This document shows, one piece after another, positions 12,301-25,104 of a stretch of DNA of 64,000 nucleotides. The stretch is from positions 548,015,219-548,079,218 of the forward strand of contig OY728166.1 in assembly GCA_963277665.1 (NCBI GenBank). The letters are read 5' to 3'. The stretch is from Viscum album (taxonomy: Eukaryota; Streptophyta; Magnoliopsida; Santalales; Viscaceae). Positions within the stretch are counted from its first letter, which is position 1, and each line of letters starts with the position of its first letter. The notes under the pieces are model-generated. The model saw only the letters and a program-made list of their open reading frames with translations. It did no database searches and was not told the origin of the DNA. The position numbers were made by a program, and so were the translations under genes.

Positions 12301-12999
12301 AACATTGACACTTATTTATGTCCAATTTCATAGTAAAATTACATCCAATGGAAAAAAATATATTAAATTGAAAAAATATAATATAATTTCACTTTAAAAA
12401 AATTTAAAAATATAATCTAACCAAATAAATAAATTAGATTAAAAGGAAGTTATGAACTAAGATACAATATTTTTCACTATTCATAAAACATTGAACTTCA
12501 TCAGGAAAATAACAAAATATTATTAAAGTAAATTTTGATATCCCGATTCTAATGAAGAATATTTTTTTTTTCAAACACAACATATAAAAGTGGCCAAAAC
12601 TAGATTGAAATATCTTTCTCCCTAAAAGGCGGTAAATCGACCTTTTATTGAATATTAGAGCATTTACACTTAAAATCTAATTATTTCTAAATTTATGCCA
12701 CTAAAATATATTGGATAAATGTAAAAACATTAAATAAACATGTATATTCATATTTTAGACAGTTCTATCCATTCCTTCCAATACAAAATCTAGGAATTAA
12801 CTACGATTTAAAATACTATTATATTTTTATTATTAGTATGATTCGGTATTGTCTGCAACATAAAATTTAAATGATATGCATTGTTACATATCGAGTATGC
12901 CATCGACCATAGTATCCTTTTTAATGTAAAATAATTTTTAATTCAAATATTTTAATAAATATACAAATTTTATATTCTTTATTTACATGGGATGATACC
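9303..12999 (-). repeat. family A LTR, middle copy (about 3.7 kb)
   Basis: The minus-strand start at 12999 (decayed from TGTAACACCCC) follows a polypurine tract, and the end (ggtccttata) precedes a PBS. The internal order matches the intact LTR at 19820-24586: a TATA box (minus strand TATAAAACGC at 11511-11520), then a GGGTTACC-like leader near 11350, then the gtgtcgct(ttaa) word near 10690. It is about 1 kb shorter than the intact LTR. Confidence 0.8.
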
Positions 13000-13016
13000 T
13001 TCTTCCTCCCTTTGGG
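13000..13016 (-). other. polypurine tract
   Basis: The minus strand reads ccccaaagggaggaagaa directly before the LTR start at 12999. It is preceded by a tgcaaggacgcaattc phrase, the counterpart of the tgcgaggacgcaattc seen before the other PPT at 26886. A conserved gaggacg...ggggga ending is typical of Tekay/Del pol 3' ends. Confidence 0.75.
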
Positions 13017-15198
13017 GAATTGCGTCCTTGCAATTATATAATTGGGTTTGGAAACATCATTAAAATCCCCTTATCATAAAAACAGTCATTATAAAAATCA
13101 CTATAAAATAATGGAATATAAGTACAAAGATCATCCATGACAACAAATACTAAGATTCAATGAATACATGGATATGAAAGAGAAACTAATTTTTATAGAT
13201 AAATAGAGAGTAATAGAGAATTTGAACACAACAATTTAACCACCACAATACCATAAATTTGTGGTTGTGTAAATGTTTGATGATAAAAGAGATATTATAA
13301 CATTTTTTCAAGATCCATTTCCTTGAGTTGAATAATTTTATTAATAACTAGACTATTATCAAATGTAAATATAATTATCTTTTATGTGGAGTGTCATCAT
13401 TTAATAAAATTATACCAAAAACTCATCTTTTCTCCAAATGGTATGTATTGAAGTTGAGCTGGTCAAACCTGAAGTTCTAGATAAAACGTCTAAAAATAAC
13501 ATAATCCACAAAAGATAAACTATATTTTTTCCATGTCTTTAGAAAATAAATAAAACCAAAAGGTTTAGTACAATATCCGATAATTACCCAAAAAGATAAT
13601 CATTTATAAAAAAAGACTACTCTTAATCTCCAAAATTCAACAAAAAGAACCCATGTTCTAGAAAGACCATTAAATATACAATTTTCATTAAAATTGTTAA
13701 AAATAATCCAAATTAAGATTGAAACTGAAAACTCAAAAGTATTTAATCAGATGTTCTTTCACAGTAAATCGTTACTTTAATCTCCAAACACATTGACAAC
13801 TATTAAAGTCTCATACAGAAGTATAATTAAACTAAACACATATTATATATGATAGATTAATAACTTCCATAAATAACCCAAATAAACTTATGTCCACAAT
13901 AAAAACATAGATTCATCCCAAATAATATTTCTACCACTACTACACAAATTAAATACCCTAGTTTTATTTTTCTTTAGGCATATAGTGGTCCCAAAAGAGA
14001 GAATGTATTCTAAAATAACATTTATTACTTAATCACTAAATCATTTTTTATACTAAGGATGTCCATTTGAAAAACCATATACTCTCAAATAAACATGTTC
14101 ATGATCCATAAACTCATTTAACATAAAAGAATAAGTTATACTTTCCCGAGATGTCATGTAAGACAGTGGTAGTAAATACGCCCTTGTCGCCCATCAGTTT
14201 TTGGTTTGATTATTGTAGCCTTGCCGGGTGCGACGAGTCATCACCCATCAAACGGGTTGTCCTTTTATAAAAATAATAAATATCACTAACATTTTTTAAC
14301 CTCAATGTTTTTCTTATAACTTTCATTTTCATCACAATACATTAAGGCCTCAAAATCTCTTAAATTGTCATTTTTTTTCACCTCTATATGATTAAATAAA
14401 ACTATTCCCAATAGAAACGACATCATACCATGATCATGGTGTCCATATGGTTTCATCACCTTCTTATTTAAAAAGGTAGAAATTCCATGCATTCAAATAG
14501 GGATTTAGAGATCCTTCTAAATCATTTTCTTATTTAATTATAATAAACCTTGAACAACTTGGGTCATATGGGGGTTCGTAGGAAAAAAGTATCGAAAAAT
14601 AATCATAAATGACAAATAATTTCAAAACATTTGATGAAACATGATTTCTATTTAACAGTTAGACTAAGATTGAGTTGAAACATTCAATCAATGGTCCTTC
14701 TAAAATTCCATAGGCATGTTTTTAGATAATATATTGTAAAATTAAATATAAATAGGTTTTTCAAGGTGCTCTTTCTTCAAAATGTTTTTCAAAATCATAA
14801 TATGCATCCAAATATTGTGAGAAGGTAAAAAATTTAAAAATTCCTTGATAATATTTCCATTTCTTGAAAATATTGGAATTTTTAGAAAATGGGATTTTAT
14901 TATGTACAAACCATGTTCCAAGATGATATCGAGTTGTAGTGGAGATGTTTGATATCTATAACTACTTATTGCAAGTGATTTGTATACTAGAAAAATCTTC
15001 ACTATCATCTGAACATTACTTATCAAAAATTATTGAAATCATGTCATTAGGAAGAGACATGAATTTTGTTTGAGATCCTCCTCATTTCATTTGTAATTTA
15101 CTTTCTTTTATTGGAAAAAATTTTAAAACTAGGATTTAACTGAAATAATAGATATATGGAGTAACCATGTGTTTAACTAAAACTCATAATCCCTAAAG
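13017..15198 (-). mobile_element. family A internal region (unit 1), gag-level decay
   Basis: This 2.2-kb internal region is close in size to the 2.3-kb interior of the intact family A element. It is bounded by a PBS and a PPT and carries a SINE copy in the corresponding place. The longest frame on the element strand (14742-15026, 94 codons) lies where gag is expected, but shows no zinc knuckle and I do not recognise a domain. No reverse transcriptase, integrase or protease motif was seen, so this unit also appears to lack pol. Confidence 0.65.
14145..14266 (+). mobile_element. tRNA-derived SINE, copy 1
   Basis: The sequence has an A-box-like word (gacagtggtag, 14162-14172), a decayed B box (ggtttgattat, near 14203-14213) and a 3' end ggttgtccttttataaaa. 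It aligns along its length with the better-kept copy at 25841-25966, including the gcgacg(a/g)gt..tcac word and the gttgtccttt tail. It is antisense to the family A element that holds it, as is copy 2. The flanking sequences are homologous between the two elements. Confidence 0.65.
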
Positions 15199-15223
15199 TT
15201 TTCTAAACCGACCTCTGATACCA
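15199..15223 (-). promoter_or_regulatory. primer-binding site (initiator tRNA-Met type)
   Basis: The minus strand reads TGGTATCAGAGGTCGGTTTA starting two bases inside the LTR end at 15226. This is the same variant as the PBS at 24589 in the intact element. Confidence 0.85.
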
Positions 15224-15225
15224 AC

Positions 15226-18200
15226 TATAATGACCCGACCATAATAAATTAAATAATCTTTAATTAAATGAATAACTCACATTGAGGATCATTTCAGGTT
15301 TAGTGTATTAGTGATGTAGGTATAACTGTTACATATCAACTTGAAAAATACTTGTAGACACTACTACTCTTTATCCATTTTTTAAATATAAAAACTCTTA
15401 AAAAGAAATATTTCTTGTTCCATGTTTTAGTCAGCATGTATTTTCCATGATCCAATCCATGAACCTATTCCACTTTATGTCCTATGAAAAACATTTCAAA
15501 AAAATGGTATGAGAAAAAAACCTAAGTAAGTTTTATAAAAAAAGGAATGAAGACATTATCCCATCAATAAATACAAAACAATGAAAACACAACTTTCAAT
15601 CATAACACACCTTATGAAATCATAATATTTATGAATAACACGTAAAAATAATAATTTATAATGGTAACTTATGGATTACATAACATACGTACATTGTATC
15701 ATTCATTGCAACATAGGGAGTTACGTTTGAAATACTCATTATTGTATATTCCCTAAATATCAATAGAGAAACATTAAAGTTTTCCTCCGTCACGTTACCC
15801 AGTGCATTGAAGAGATATCTTGGGCTCACCCACCCAAGGTTTATCATATAACTACCAATATACATAAACAATACACAATAACCATAACATATTCATAACA
15901 CATAATTCATGAATAAAATAAAAGATAATATTTCTACTTTGAAATCACAATATATCATTACACGATATTAACATAATTAATTCTTTATCAAATCATTTTT
16001 AAAACCATTTAAAACATTTAATAAAGGTATATTTGAATCAATGTGTCCCTTAAATATTTGATACTTTTATAGGAATTAAAATTTTAAACGAGTAATGTTC
16101 ATATAAATAAATCCTTAAAACCATTTTGAAAACAAGGACATTAATGAGAAATATATATATGAATAAATCTTTAAAACATATAAAATAATATTTTACTTAA
16201 AGAGTTCCTAACCAAATGAGATACGCATGAATACAAATAAATGAAAAATAAAATTATTCAATGCTTATAATATCATGGAAATAAGAATATTAATGACATA
16301 ATAGTTCAAAGGATAATATATACACCATATAAAAGTGAATTGGTGTATAATAAAAAATAATTCTCAAGGGAAAGTAAATTGAGACAATGTTCCTTACAAG
16401 GATTGTGTCCATAAATTAAGGATAAATCAATGAACAAATTATGAATGAAAAATAATAATACTCATAATATTATTGGATATTAATTGTCAACCAATCAGAT
16501 TTCATTCACAAATATTCATAGCAAGTCATAATAAGGAATTATAAATTTAACCCAAATAATTGAAATTGGGTTAAGAAGTTCTTATTCTGAAATTTGACAG
16601 CCTAACGGCGTCACATTAAAATTCTGAAAATGAGTTGGTGAGAGAAAAAATGGTTTCTCATCAAATGGACATAATATTTATACAAATAAGGATATATATG
16701 AATAAATACCTATATTGTAAAATGTAAATTAAAACACATTACATAAAAGAAGTCTTTTAAAAAGTGGAGGGTCAATGATTCTCTCACTGATTCGGTAACA
16801 TACGAAACATACAACCCAAGAAGGAAATATCAATCAATGAAGATGTAAATACCCATAAATTATTTTATATTACACAAAAAATACATTCATGGTCTGGACA
16901 TACACCACAAAAATGATATAGTGTAAATATATCTTGAATCTCATGGGATTAAAAAGAGATTGGAAAACACCTTTCTACGATGTAATCAACCGAGTTGTAT
17001 GAAAAAATGTTAATACCCACAAAATGAATCACAGAATACTAGGAATATAAAATGAATCATGATAATATATATCATATGGTAGTACACAATACACTAAATG
17101 CAATAAATAATTGGAGAACAATTGAAATCACATGGAATTAAAAGTTATATAAGTAACCCTTGACCTCATATGCGACTTAACTTGTTTGTTCCTTGTTATT
17201 CGTGATTTTTAAACATAAGTAAATTTACACATGATTAAAAACCTTTTTTATGTTTATTATTCCTCTTATATCATTTATTACCATGCTATAACAATTCATT
17301 AATTGTTTTATTTCATATTGGACATTTTTTCGATGTTCAGATCTTGAGTCAAAAATGAACTCTTTATAATTACAAATTTTCCCTGTCGTAAACTTTCCAT
17401 TATCTCTAGAATATTATTCATAATTTAGATATAATATATATAATATATATCCAGTATATTTATGTATTTATAATATTATATAACATTTGGAGATAAGAAA
17501 TGAAATGCACCATTCATTGAGACGGTAAGTTGTACGTACGCCTGAACGCTTCTTTCATTTACATTTCATATTTAATCGAATGAAAACATAATAATATATA
17601 GTTATATTAAACTTTATTTTTAATATAATATGTTATATATGTTACATAATTTCATTAATGACATTCTTTATATGTTCCATGTATGTCATTAATGAATCAT
17701 ATCACCTTGAGGCGCGGTAGTTTACACTTACTCAAATGAAATTATCGTATTTACATATATAGGAAAGAATAAACGTTTGCTTGTAAATGAAAATTATATA
17801 ATCATATATAAAACATAAAAATAATATATATAATATATAAATATAGTGCTATCATAATTTACACCATGAGAGGCTGTAGGAGAAGATTGAATAATCATCG
17901 TTTCGCGAGGCAGTAGTTCATCGTCCACAAAAATAGTATGTTTTTTACCAATTAGATGGAGGTGTTTGAAAGTGTAGTTCTAATAATTCACATAATGAAA
18001 ACCTTGAATATTTTGGATACTTTTTTTTATCAAATATTGGAATAAAAAGTGTTTATGTGGTTGGAGATGTAAAATAAAACAAACGAACTAAAGAGAAGAT
18101 GTTACATTTAAATCTGGTATCTCTCTGTGGTTTGACCCAAATGGTTTTATTGAAAATCCTTCCTCTTAGGGGAAGGATTATAGGAGGAGAGGGATGTAGG

Positions 18201-19752
18201 GTTCTTAATTGATCAGAATTTGGATGATCTATGGGGATTGAAAAGTGTATGGAATGGGTTATAAGTGAGGGATTTGTATAAGGGGGAAGAGGGGCACTTT
18301 AGAAATGTTTAAAAATATTATTTTATTATATAATGATTTTCGGTTTAAAAGGGTCCAAAACATATTAATGTTTAATATTAAATGAATCATGATCGAAAAA
18401 AAAATCATCCAATAACAATTTAATTGGTTTTGAATATTGATTTAATCATTATAATATTATTCATTTAAATCATTCATTAATGAGGTAAACGGTGCATCAT
18501 ATTGGTGTCATAAATAATTTTATTTATTGGATGTATAAAAATTATAAAAAAAATCATCATGTATGAAATATTTTCAGATTTCAAATTAATATTTATACTA
18601 TAAGAAATAACTTATATTACACCATGTAATAATTGATTTACTAAAATATATATGTTTAGGTCATTTTTGTCTTGACATTAAATTAATTACTATAATCATT
18701 CATTATCACATTCAACTGGCTCCATGGGGTCCCAAAATAGACCCAAGGAAGCCCATGATCCGAAATGTATCAAAAAATAGTATTATAACACATGTTCGGG
18801 TAATTTAATAATATTATAATCATATTTGGTTACCCTTATTTACCATATTTACCCTTTAACCATGGAAAATAAATTTCTTACGGAAGTAAATATGCATAAT
18901 GTCTAAAAATAATAGTAACTTATTTACAAAAATTGAACCTACTTATTCCAAATATGGAACCCATTTTTCCAAATTCAAAACACAAAAGTTGCCGAAAGTA
19001 ATTTAAAATTAATTATTGCTAAAAAATGCATTTTTAAGAAATAAAAACTATCAAAAGATTAACACATATGTATGTATAATTTCTAATTGAAATTACTTCC
19101 AATGGCCAGAATGAGATTAAATGGTAAATATATAATCTAATTAATCATTAAATCCTTTTAAAAAGATAATATAACAATATAAATAAATTAGATTAAAATT
19201 TTTTATGAATTAAAATACAGCATTATTCAATACTCATAAAAAATGAACATTTTCAGAAAAATAACATAATTTTATCCAAATTAAATTTTGATACCTAGAT
19301 TCCAATTAAGAATATAATTTTTTCAAATATAACATATATAAATAACCAAAACTATATTTAAATACGGTTATCCATCAAAAGGCAGTAAATCAACTTTTTA
19401 ATGAATATTAGAGAATTTATGCATAAAATCAAATTATTTCTTATTTTAATCTTCTAAATTTAATGGATAAATGTTAAAAAATTTAAAAAACATGTATATT
19501 CATATTGAAGTTTGTTTCTAAATTCTATCTAATACAACTACTATTCATTAACTATGATTTGAAATAATATTATATTATTATTTTTCAGTATGAGTCAACA
19601 TTGTGTGCAACTTAAAATTTCAAACAAACTCATTTTTGCATATCAGGTAAGCAATTGAACATAGAATCACGTTTATAGTCAAATAAATTTTAAATTCAAA
19701 TGTTTTAATAAATATGAAAATGTTATATTCCTTATTTAACTGGGATATTATA
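15226..19752 (-). repeat. family A LTR, outer copy (about 4.5 kb)
   Basis: The minus-strand start at 19752 reads TATAATATCCCA, which is TGTAACACCCCA with only G-to-A and C-to-T changes. The end at 15226 precedes a PBS. It contains the counterpart of the hairpin motif of the intact LTR (tgtacgtacg at about 17530) and both copies of the internal 390-bp duplication (near 16940 and 16600). The TATA box is degraded (near 18275). Confidence 0.8.
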
Positions 19753-19819
19753 GGAAGAGAGTATATGAAACGAAAATGAATTGAAATGAAAACATTAGAA
19801 AATCAAACTGGAATATTAT
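19753..19819 (-). repeat. left fragment of a family B LTR interrupted by the family A element
   Basis: Joined to the sequence after 31672, this 67-bp fragment reads like the family B LTRs near 53420 and 45930: gaaa(a)t/c...ggaata/tt-tacctctt. It ends with the left target repeat ATTAT (19815-19819). Confidence 0.6.
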
Positions 19820-21449
19820 TGTTACACCCCAGGTAAATAAAGAATATGACATTTTCATATTTATCCATATTTTTTAATAAAATATTAATATGACTTTAAA
19901 GGGGACTCTATGCTCGATGGCATACCCAACACGCAACAATGTGTTTCTTGGGAATCTTACGTTGCACTCTAATAATAAAATAATATTATTTTAAAAGGTA
20001 GTTAACATGTAGCCATTGTATTGGCGGGAATGGATAGAAATAACTAAAATATGATTATATATGTTTTTAAATGTTTTTACATTTATCCAATAAAAGATAA
20101 ATGCTTAAAACATAGAAATAATTCAATTTTAGGCGTATATTCACTAGTTTTCACTAATGGTTCACTTATCGCCTTTTGATAGAGAACCGTCAATAAATAT
20201 AGTTTTTTTCACTATTATACATCCTTTTGGACCAAATAATAATCTTCTTAATAATTAGGACATCAAAATTTACATTGTGTAAATTTTTGGTATATTTCTG
20301 ATAAAGTTCATTTTTTTAATGAATAGTGTAAAATGTTGTATTTTAATTCAAAACCTCTTTTTAATCTAATTTATTTATATGATTAGATTATCTTTTGAAT
20401 TGGTTTTAAAGTGAAATTAGAATATATTTTTACCATTAAATCCAATAGTGGTCGTTGGAATTAATTTCACTTTGAAATCAGACTTAAACTAGTGTCAATC
20501 TTTTGATACTTATTGTTTCATAAAAACACGCTATTTGCTCTGACAGCGGGAATTAATTATTAAATTAATTAATGTGACTTATATGTTTTGGATTTTTTAA
20601 AATAGAATTCATTTTTGAATTTGGAATATCAAATATAGCTTAGGGTGAATTTTTGGAATTTTTCTGAAAAACTTCAATTTTGATGAATAGTGAAACAACT
20701 AGGTGGTACTTATAAAAACTGATTTTTTCCGTTTAAATGAAATTTTTCCATCTTTCTGTTTTGAATTTCGAAAATCCGACATAAATGGTTGTCATTAAGA
20801 AGTAAAATGTGGTTCAATGGGACAAAAATAATTTTTTGATGAATAGTAACTTATTAAGTTTTTAATCGTGATTAGAGGCAATTAATGTAGTTTTAGTTAA
20901 AAATAATGTTTTAATATTATGAAATGAACCTGAAACATGTCCTAAACTCATTGGATGTGTCATGGCCGACCAAAAAAAACCCATGGGTCAACTTGGGGAC
21001 CCCATGAAGCCACTTTGGTTGGAAAATGTCATTAATATCTTTTTATTTAAAGTTAAAGTAAAAATGAGACAAACATGAAATGTTTTACTAAAACAATTTT
21101 TACATGGAGTTATAAAAATTATATTTTTGCCTATAAATATTAATTGTAAAGATAAAACAATTTCCTACATCATAGTAGTTTTTTATAATTTTTATACATT
21201 AAATAAATTAAATTATTTATGACATCATGATGATGCAATGATGACCTCATTATTTAACGATTTAAATAAAATGGAAAAATAATGTAATATCTAAGACCTA
21301 CACATGTACAAAACCTATTGGATGAGATTATATCTAACCCTTATAACCTTATCCTAGAAACACATCAATGTAGGACCTCTTAAATCTGAATACCATTTTA
21401 AAATAAATTGACTTTTCTTTACCTTCCAAGAGTGCCCCTCCTCTCCTCT

Positions 21450-21458
21450 TATAAAAGG
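21450..21458 (+). promoter_or_regulatory. TATA box of the 5' LTR
   Basis: TATAAAAGG lies in a CT-rich context (ctcctctcctctta...ggcccccacc) and is identical in the 3' LTR at 28529-28537. It marks the U3/R side. Transcription would be expected to start about 30 bp downstream. A minus-strand counterpart survives in the LTR at 9303-12999. Confidence 0.75.
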
Positions 21459-22171
21459 CCCCCACCACTACCTCCCTACCCACACTCCCAAAGCCTTTGT
21501 CTCGGCCAAACTCTTCCCATTTTGTCTCTCCACTTCCCTATATTACTCCTTTAAGCCTCACTTTGGGGAGAAGGCTTCCCGATGAAGCCTTTGAGCTCAA
21601 ACCAAAGGGAGTTACCGGATTTTAAGGTAATGTCTTCACTTGAGTCCTTTTGTTTTATTTTGCTTCTCCAACCCCCTAAATTCTTTTTATTCATTTCTTT
21701 TGTAACAACTCCAGTATCATAATTATACTAGTATGTTGTTATAAGAAGGATTCGAGCTACACTTTCACACACCTACATACAATGGTTAATGAACATACTG
21801 TTTCCGTGGATGGTGAATTTCGGCCTCCCGAAACGATGATTGTTCAACATTCTTTTAACACTTTAAAATGTGGCCATTACGATGAAACTATATTTATATA
21901 TGATATATAATATTTTTATGTTTTCCTTAAGCTTCTTTATTTTTCATTTTGGGCATACCTTTATGGTTTCCATTATGGGTAAACGCGATATCTTCATTTA
22001 AGGAAATGCGGACTACCGCCACCTCAAAGTGATTTGATTCGTTAATACCATATGTGGTACGTATAAAGGATATATTTAATGATATTATATATGATACCAT
22101 AATGTAATTAAAATAATATTAAGTATCATTATGTTTTAATTTCATTAAATATGAAATAGAAATGGAAGTAG

Positions 22172-22209
22172 CGTTCATGCGTACGTACGGCTTACCGTCT
22201 CCATGAACG
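22172..22209 (+). other. hairpin motif, 5' LTR copy 1
   Basis: CGTTCATG (22172-22179) and CATGAACG (22202-22209) form an 8-bp stem. Inside it, ACGG/CCGT form a second 4-bp stem around CTTA. The core contains the palindrome cgtacgtacg. It lies downstream of the TATA box, so it would be transcribed. Confidence 0.7.
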
Positions 22210-22380
22210 GTACATTTCGTTTCTTATCTCAAAATGTTATGTAATATTATAAGTAAATATATATAATGGATATATATGTAATATATTACATCAAAATTAT
22301 GGATATAATTCTGGATTTTTAACAAATATATATCTCTCATTTTGTTTTAATTCCATTAATATGACAAAAAATGAAAGTAG

Positions 22381-22418
22381 CGTTCATGCGTACGTACGGC
22401 CTACCGTCTCCATGAACG
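22381..22418 (+). other. hairpin motif, 5' LTR copy 2
   Basis: This is the same stem pair as at 22172-22209, 209 bp further on. The loop of the inner stem changes from CTTA to CCTA without breaking pairing. Both copies recur in the 3' LTR at 29250-29287 and 29461-29498. Confidence 0.7.
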
Positions 22419-24588
22419 GTGCTTTTCGTTTTTTATCTCCAAGTGATATGGAATATTAAGAAATGAATATTTACTGGATATATATGATATTTTAATCATT
22501 AATACTATTCTGGAAATTATTTACTTATTACTACATGGGAAATCTTTTTTCAAACAAGTTCGTTTTTGACTCATGTACCAAACATCGGCAAAAACGTCTG
22601 ATATGAACTAACATTATTAAACAATTATTATAACATTATAATATGTGATATGAACTGAATAATAATCTCTAAAGGAGTTACTTAGGCAATTATTAATTGA
22701 CCAAAGTTTGTTATTCAGGAATATAAAGAAACTAACAAGACAAGTTGGACTTGAGGTAAGGGATCCTACTCCTCTCTTTCTTTTTAAGTACACTTTTTAA
22801 TGTCATTACTTATAAGATCATATTTCTTGTTATTGGGATGTTCTTTTATATTCCTCTTTCTATAAATTTTATTTTAATGTGATGAGATACCCTATTTGAT
22901 CTCATCAATCCATTTTTGTAAGTTTTAAGTGGCGTCGTTAGGCTGCCTAGTTTTCGTAAGGGGTTTTTCATCTCACTTTTATTCCCGTGAGATTTATGCT
23001 ACATTTGCCACAATTTCCTTTGAGTGGTGTATGTACTGACCATTATTTTACTCATTGAGTAATATTATTTCATTTATGAGTACTTACATAAATGATGTAT
23101 TGTCTTTCTTTTACGGGGCGTATGTTTCAAAAGATACCCATGTCGGTAAGGGAATCTTTCACCCTCCTCTTTTTAAAAGACTTATTTTGTTATGTCTATT
23201 AATTCACATAATTATTATTTTGGGATATGTTCTTATATATCCTTATTGATTTAAATTTTATTTCCAAGTGATGAGATACCCTTTTTATCTCTCATCAACT
23301 CTTTTTCTGAATTTTGAAGTGACGCCGTTAGGCTGTCTAATTATTGCAAGGGAACTTCTTAACCCAATTTCGATTCTTTGGGATAAGCTTGCACTCCTTG
23401 AATATGTCGTTATATAAATATGTGTGAATAACATGTGATTGTTTTACACTTAATATCCACTTATATTTGGTGTATTAGTTTTTCACACATAATTATGTAA
23501 TTGATTTATACTTAATCCAAGGATACCATCTTTGTATGGGACTTCGTCTCAATATCCTTTCATTGAGGCATATTTTGTTTTATACACAACCTTCTTTTAT
23601 ATGGTGTATAAACCCCTTTTACTTTTACATTTATCCGAAATGAATATTTTTTATACAAAGAGTTTTACTAAATGACAAAAGGCAATGTTTTTGTCGTACA
23701 TATGCGGCGACAACGACTTCTCCTCCATCATGACCATTATTTGAGTTTTGATTTCCTCTACAAGCCATACCTTTTTTTAAAAGAAAAATAAATATCGTGT
23801 TTTACTTTTATTTTATTTTGGTATTGAGAATGGTTTTCATAATGTTTTTATATTAATGTGTTGTATTGATATCTTGTGATTTAAAAGTGGAAATTTTATG
23901 TTTCCTTTATGCATGTTTTATGTGATACGATTATGTTATGGTTCTTGGGCATTATTATGAAGATGGGTGGTTCCATGATAAACTAAGGGCAGGTGAGCCC
24001 GATATAGCTCTCCAATTCATTGGGTAATGCAAAGGAGTGAAATTTTAAGGTTTCTCCAAAGAGATTTAGGGAATATACTGTGATGGGTATTCCAAACGTA
24101 ACCAAGAGGGTTACTCCCTACGTAAGAATGTTATGAATGGCTCAAGTAACCTTTATGTCTTATGATTTCTATGATTTATTCATGGTTTGATGAGGTATGT
24201 TAATGTGCCTATGTTTTATGGGTAAAGTATGATTTAATTCTTATGTATATATGAACTCATGTTTCCTTTCCATATTTTTATAACCCTTACTGAGCTTTTT
24301 ATGCTCATCCCATGTTTATGAAATTTTTTTCACAGGTCAAGGGAAAGGTAAATGATGTGATGATAGTGTCAAGTATGTGTCAAGAAAGAATCCATGTTTT
24401 ATTTTCAATATGTTTCCGTTGATGGGATGAATGAATACTGTCTTTTATGTAACCACATTGTTTAAATGTGGAATGTAATACAAGTTTCATGATCTAATTC
24501 TCTAAAACTCTTAACCTAAAAGGATCCCCAATTTTTAATGTCGTAATAACTCAAGATTAAGTAAGGTTTAAGGCTGGGGCCTTATAGT

Positions 24589-24613
24589 TGGTATCAGAGG
24601 TCGGTTTAGATAA
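24589..24613 (+). promoter_or_regulatory. primer-binding site (initiator tRNA-Met type)
   Basis: TGGTATCAGAG is followed by a partly matching GTCGGTTTAGAT. It starts two bases after the 5' LTR end. It is complementary to the 3' end of plant initiator tRNA-Met, the primer used by most plant chromoviruses. Confidence 0.9.
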
Positions 24614-24791
24614 CTTTAGAGGTTAGGGTATTCTTTAAGCATAAGTGGAATTACCATAATGGTTAGGATTTCAGAAAGAGTCATAGTTTTAGATAAAGTG
24701 AATGAGTAAGTATATCTTAGTTTTTATCTTCCTAATTAGTACATGATGGTTTTTTTTGATATACTCACACTGACCTTTTTGGTTTTAGTAA

Positions 24792-25070
24792 ATGGCTGGA
24801 TCTAGCAGGCACCAAAGTAATAGTGTATGTGAAGGAAACTGTGACAGTTTTTTGAGAAACCAACTGAAAGATATGGGAGCTTCAATGAGAACTCTTGTGA
24901 TTATCCTCAACCAACTATCTAGAGTCATGATTGACCACTTAAACCTTGGTGATTTCTCTAAGGAATCATATATGCGAGAAACAAATCCCTACGGAATTAC
25001 ATGTAATAATCATAAAGGTAAGTGTGTTCAAAAACCCATGTGTCAAAGATGTGGAAAGAAACACCTATGA
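24792..25070 (+). pseudogene. gag remnant with first zinc knuckles, broken
   Basis: The frame starts MAGSSRHQSN and runs 92 codons. Residues 84-91 (CQRCGKKH) match the start of the Cys-rich tail of Tekay/Del Gag, normally C-x2-C-G-K-x-H followed by G and a CCHC knuckle. A TGA at 25068-25070 replaces the usual Gly codon. Beyond it, the same frame reads a second knuckle with two of its cysteines changed (CSRFGNEGHKARTY: Phe and Tyr where Cys is expected). The capsid part of Gag, normally several hundred residues, is missing or too short. The fragment lies 180 bp after the PBS, where gag is expected. It is unlikely to make a functional protein. Confidence 0.7.
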
Positions 25071-25104
25071 AAATTTTTCAAAGGGATAGAAATATGCTCT
25101 AGAT

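Larger units (their letters stand above)
8520..19752 (-). mobile_element. tandem family A retrotransposon: internal-LTR-internal-LTR in plus coordinates
   Basis: Read on the minus strand the order is LTR (19752-15226), PBS (15223), internal (15198-13017), PPT (13016), LTR (12999-9303), PBS (9300) and internal (down to about 8520). The middle LTR thus has a PPT on one side and a PBS on the other. It serves as the 3' LTR of one unit and the 5' LTR of the next. The two internal parts are clearly homologous from about 14480-15223 and 8540-9300. This is the pattern left by unequal recombination between LTRs, or by insertion of a tandem molecule. The end of the second unit is missing. The copies are much more diverged than the two LTRs of the element at 19820-31667, so this arrangement is old. 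Confidence 0.75.
19820..24586 (+). repeat. 5' LTR of the intact family A element
   Basis: The LTR is unusually long at 4767 bp. It holds a core promoter near 21450, two tandem copies of a roughly 210-bp unit with a hairpin (22172-22418), and two copies of a roughly 390-bp unit (about 22750-23530) marked by the words gcgtcgttaggctg and acgccgttaggctg. The 3' end keeps ccttactgagc...gctcat, usual near the end of Tekay-type LTRs. One short frame (23055-23249) is present but has no supporting evidence of function. Confidence 0.92.

Noticed and set aside
23680..23790. A third SINE copy in the LTR (tttgatttcc word with gcggcgacaacg)
   Set aside because: Words do not line up with the two real copies in order or spacing, and the tail is absent.
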